Source: a candidate division FCPU426 bacterium (lineage in GTDB: Bacteria > Oederibacteriota > Muellerivitia > Muellerivitales > DAHXKG01). From it: DNA of 64,000 nt. The DNA lies in NCBI GenBank assembly GCA_027366525.1, contig DAHXKG010000002.1:124001-188000 (forward strand), read 5' to 3'. A program made the translations under genes and the position numbers. Within the stretch, counting starts at the first letter, position 1. Each line of letters begins with the position of its first letter. Shown piece by piece: positions 63,217 through 64,000 of the stretch. Under the pieces are notes generated by a model, which saw only the letters and a list, made by a program, of their open reading frames with translations, ran no database searches and was not told the DNA's origin.

Positions 63217-64000
63217 AAATATTTCAACGGCGTAATTTTTTTTTATTCATTATTGTTTGTAGCTTTTTTTCATTAGGCTTTAGATATAAATTACATACAA
63301 ACGTTTTTCCATCTTTAAAAAAACAAACCATTTTTCTTTTGAATGCACATGCATATCAACTCGCTTTAAATAACTTAAAAAGTCCAATTCCGAATAGCAA
63401 AGATCAAATTTCCAAACAAAGCTTTCTTGAATTACTAGGGGATGCTGAATTTAAAAATCAACATTATGAGACAGCACATTCGATTTATAAGAAATTATTA
63501 AGATGGTATCCAATTTCTTTAAAGTACAAAAGCATTCAATTGAAATCAATCATTTCACTTATTTATTTGAAATTTTATCAAAAAGCCTTAAATCAAATAA
63601 ACGAACTGCAGCTAAAATTTCATTCAGAAAAACTAAATCAAGTACTCATGTTATGGAAAGGTGAATGCTATTTTCAATTGGATAAAATTAATCATGCAAA
63701 AATTATATACAATAAAATTCTAAATTTGAATCCACACAATCAATATATAAATATGATTCAATATTTAAAAGCTTGGTGTAATTTTAAAGAAAAAAATTAT
63801 CACCTTGCGTTGCAAGAATTTAAAAAAGTTTTTAGAAAAACAAAAAATAAACATTTGAAAAAGCTTTCACTCTTTCAAATCGCCGAAACTTTATATTGGG
63901 AAACGCACTATAATCATTCGCTCAAAACATATCAGAAATTTAACAACTTATATCCAAATGACTTTCTCATACCTGCAACTTTGTACGGGGAAGGGTGGTG
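63213..64000 (+). CDS. Exported TPR protein (3' end outside window)
   Basis: The ATG at 63213 overlaps the rpsA stop (ATGA), and the frame is open to the window edge, with 262 codons visible. A hydrophobic N-terminal segment (FFLFIIVCSFFSLGF) may be a signal peptide or anchor. The rest fits tetratricopeptide repeats: FKNQHYETAHSIYKKLLRWYP, ALNQINELQLKF, LWKGECYFQLDKINHAKIIY and AETLYWETHYNHSLKTYQKF. The pattern resembles BamD/YbgF-like periplasmic TPR proteins. No function can be assigned from the visible part. Confidence 0.75.
   Translation, partial: MKIFQRRNFFLFIIVCSFFSLGFRYKLHTNVFPSLKKQTIFLLNAHAYQLALNNLKSPIPNSKDQISKQSFLELLGDAEFKNQHYETAHSIYKKLLRWYPISLKYKSIQLKSIISLIYLKFYQKALNQINELQLKFHSEKLNQVLMLWKGECYFQLDKINHAKIIYNKILNLNPHNQYINMIQYLKAWCNFKEKNYHLALQEFKKVFRKTKNKHLKKLSLFQIAETLYWETHYNHSLKTYQKFNNLYPNDFLIPATLYGEGW

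Overview
The window is a 64 kb piece of an AT-rich genome from a diderm (Gram-negative-type) bacterium. Spot counts give about one third G+C in ordinary genes. Evidence for an outer membrane includes an apolipoprotein N-acyltransferase, several lipoprotein signal peptides, a TolC-like channel with an RND pump, and a BamD/YbgF-like TPR protein. Exported proteins carry Thr/Pro-rich linkers, and one giant FN3 protein ends in a FlgD-like Ig domain. With the K+-independent-type membrane pyrophosphatase, this style fits little-cultured candidate phyla (FCPU426, Goldbacteria or Elusimicrobia-like lineages). That placement is inference and weak. Nearly all genes lie on the + strand in tightly packed operons with many ATGA overlaps and several TTG or GTG starts.

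Layout. 2-3898: end of a giant secreted FN3 protein. 4087-7556: glycolytic block gap-pgk-tpiA followed by secG. 7617-10656: LacI-family regulator, lnt and a small Rieske protein. 10706-10781: tRNA-Glu on the minus strand with its own promoter. 10923-15493: periplasmic cyclophilin, a second LacI regulator and a four-part glycoside hydrolase. 15628-18063: hppA, closed by a strong terminator. 18718-22580: TPR/coiled-coil protein and a two-domain lipoprotein. 22669-26486: uvrB-uvrC. 26794-31058: histidine kinase, NtrC-type sigma-54 activator and an exported coiled-coil protein.

31213-34681 is the most unusual stretch. A candidate sigma-54 promoter precedes a 128-residue protein that looks like sigma-70 region 2 standing alone, and the tmRNA gene follows it after one base. 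Downstream of ssrA lie two DUF486 membrane-protein paralogues. Between them is a patchwork: an AT-rich minus-strand set (an orphan C-terminal fragment, a lamin-tail-like protein and a membrane-protein fragment), joined to a G+C-rich segment with an intact PaiB gene and a truncated family 2 glycosyltransferase.

34727-40070: TolC-like lipoprotein, a reduced adaptor-like protein and an RND pump. 40145-42958: PAS-GGDEF-EAL protein. 43008-43466: smpB (minus). 43689-43775: tRNA-Leu. 43821-50115: M16 peptidase, YggT, YqeK, LytR_C protein, winged-helix protein and argS. 50226-51524: glyA. 51603-53694: two beta-propeller lipoproteins (minus). 54057-63216: aromatic amino-acid and housekeeping operon pheA-hisC-tyrA-aroA-cmk-msrB-aroF-plsC, then rpsA. 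63213-64000: start of a TPR protein cut by the window edge.

Most of the content is ordinary core metabolism, translation and repair. The accessory signals are the ssrA neighbourhood, the pump operon with a reduced adaptor, the ArgRS with an altered HIGH motif, and the Thr/Pro-decorated surface proteins.
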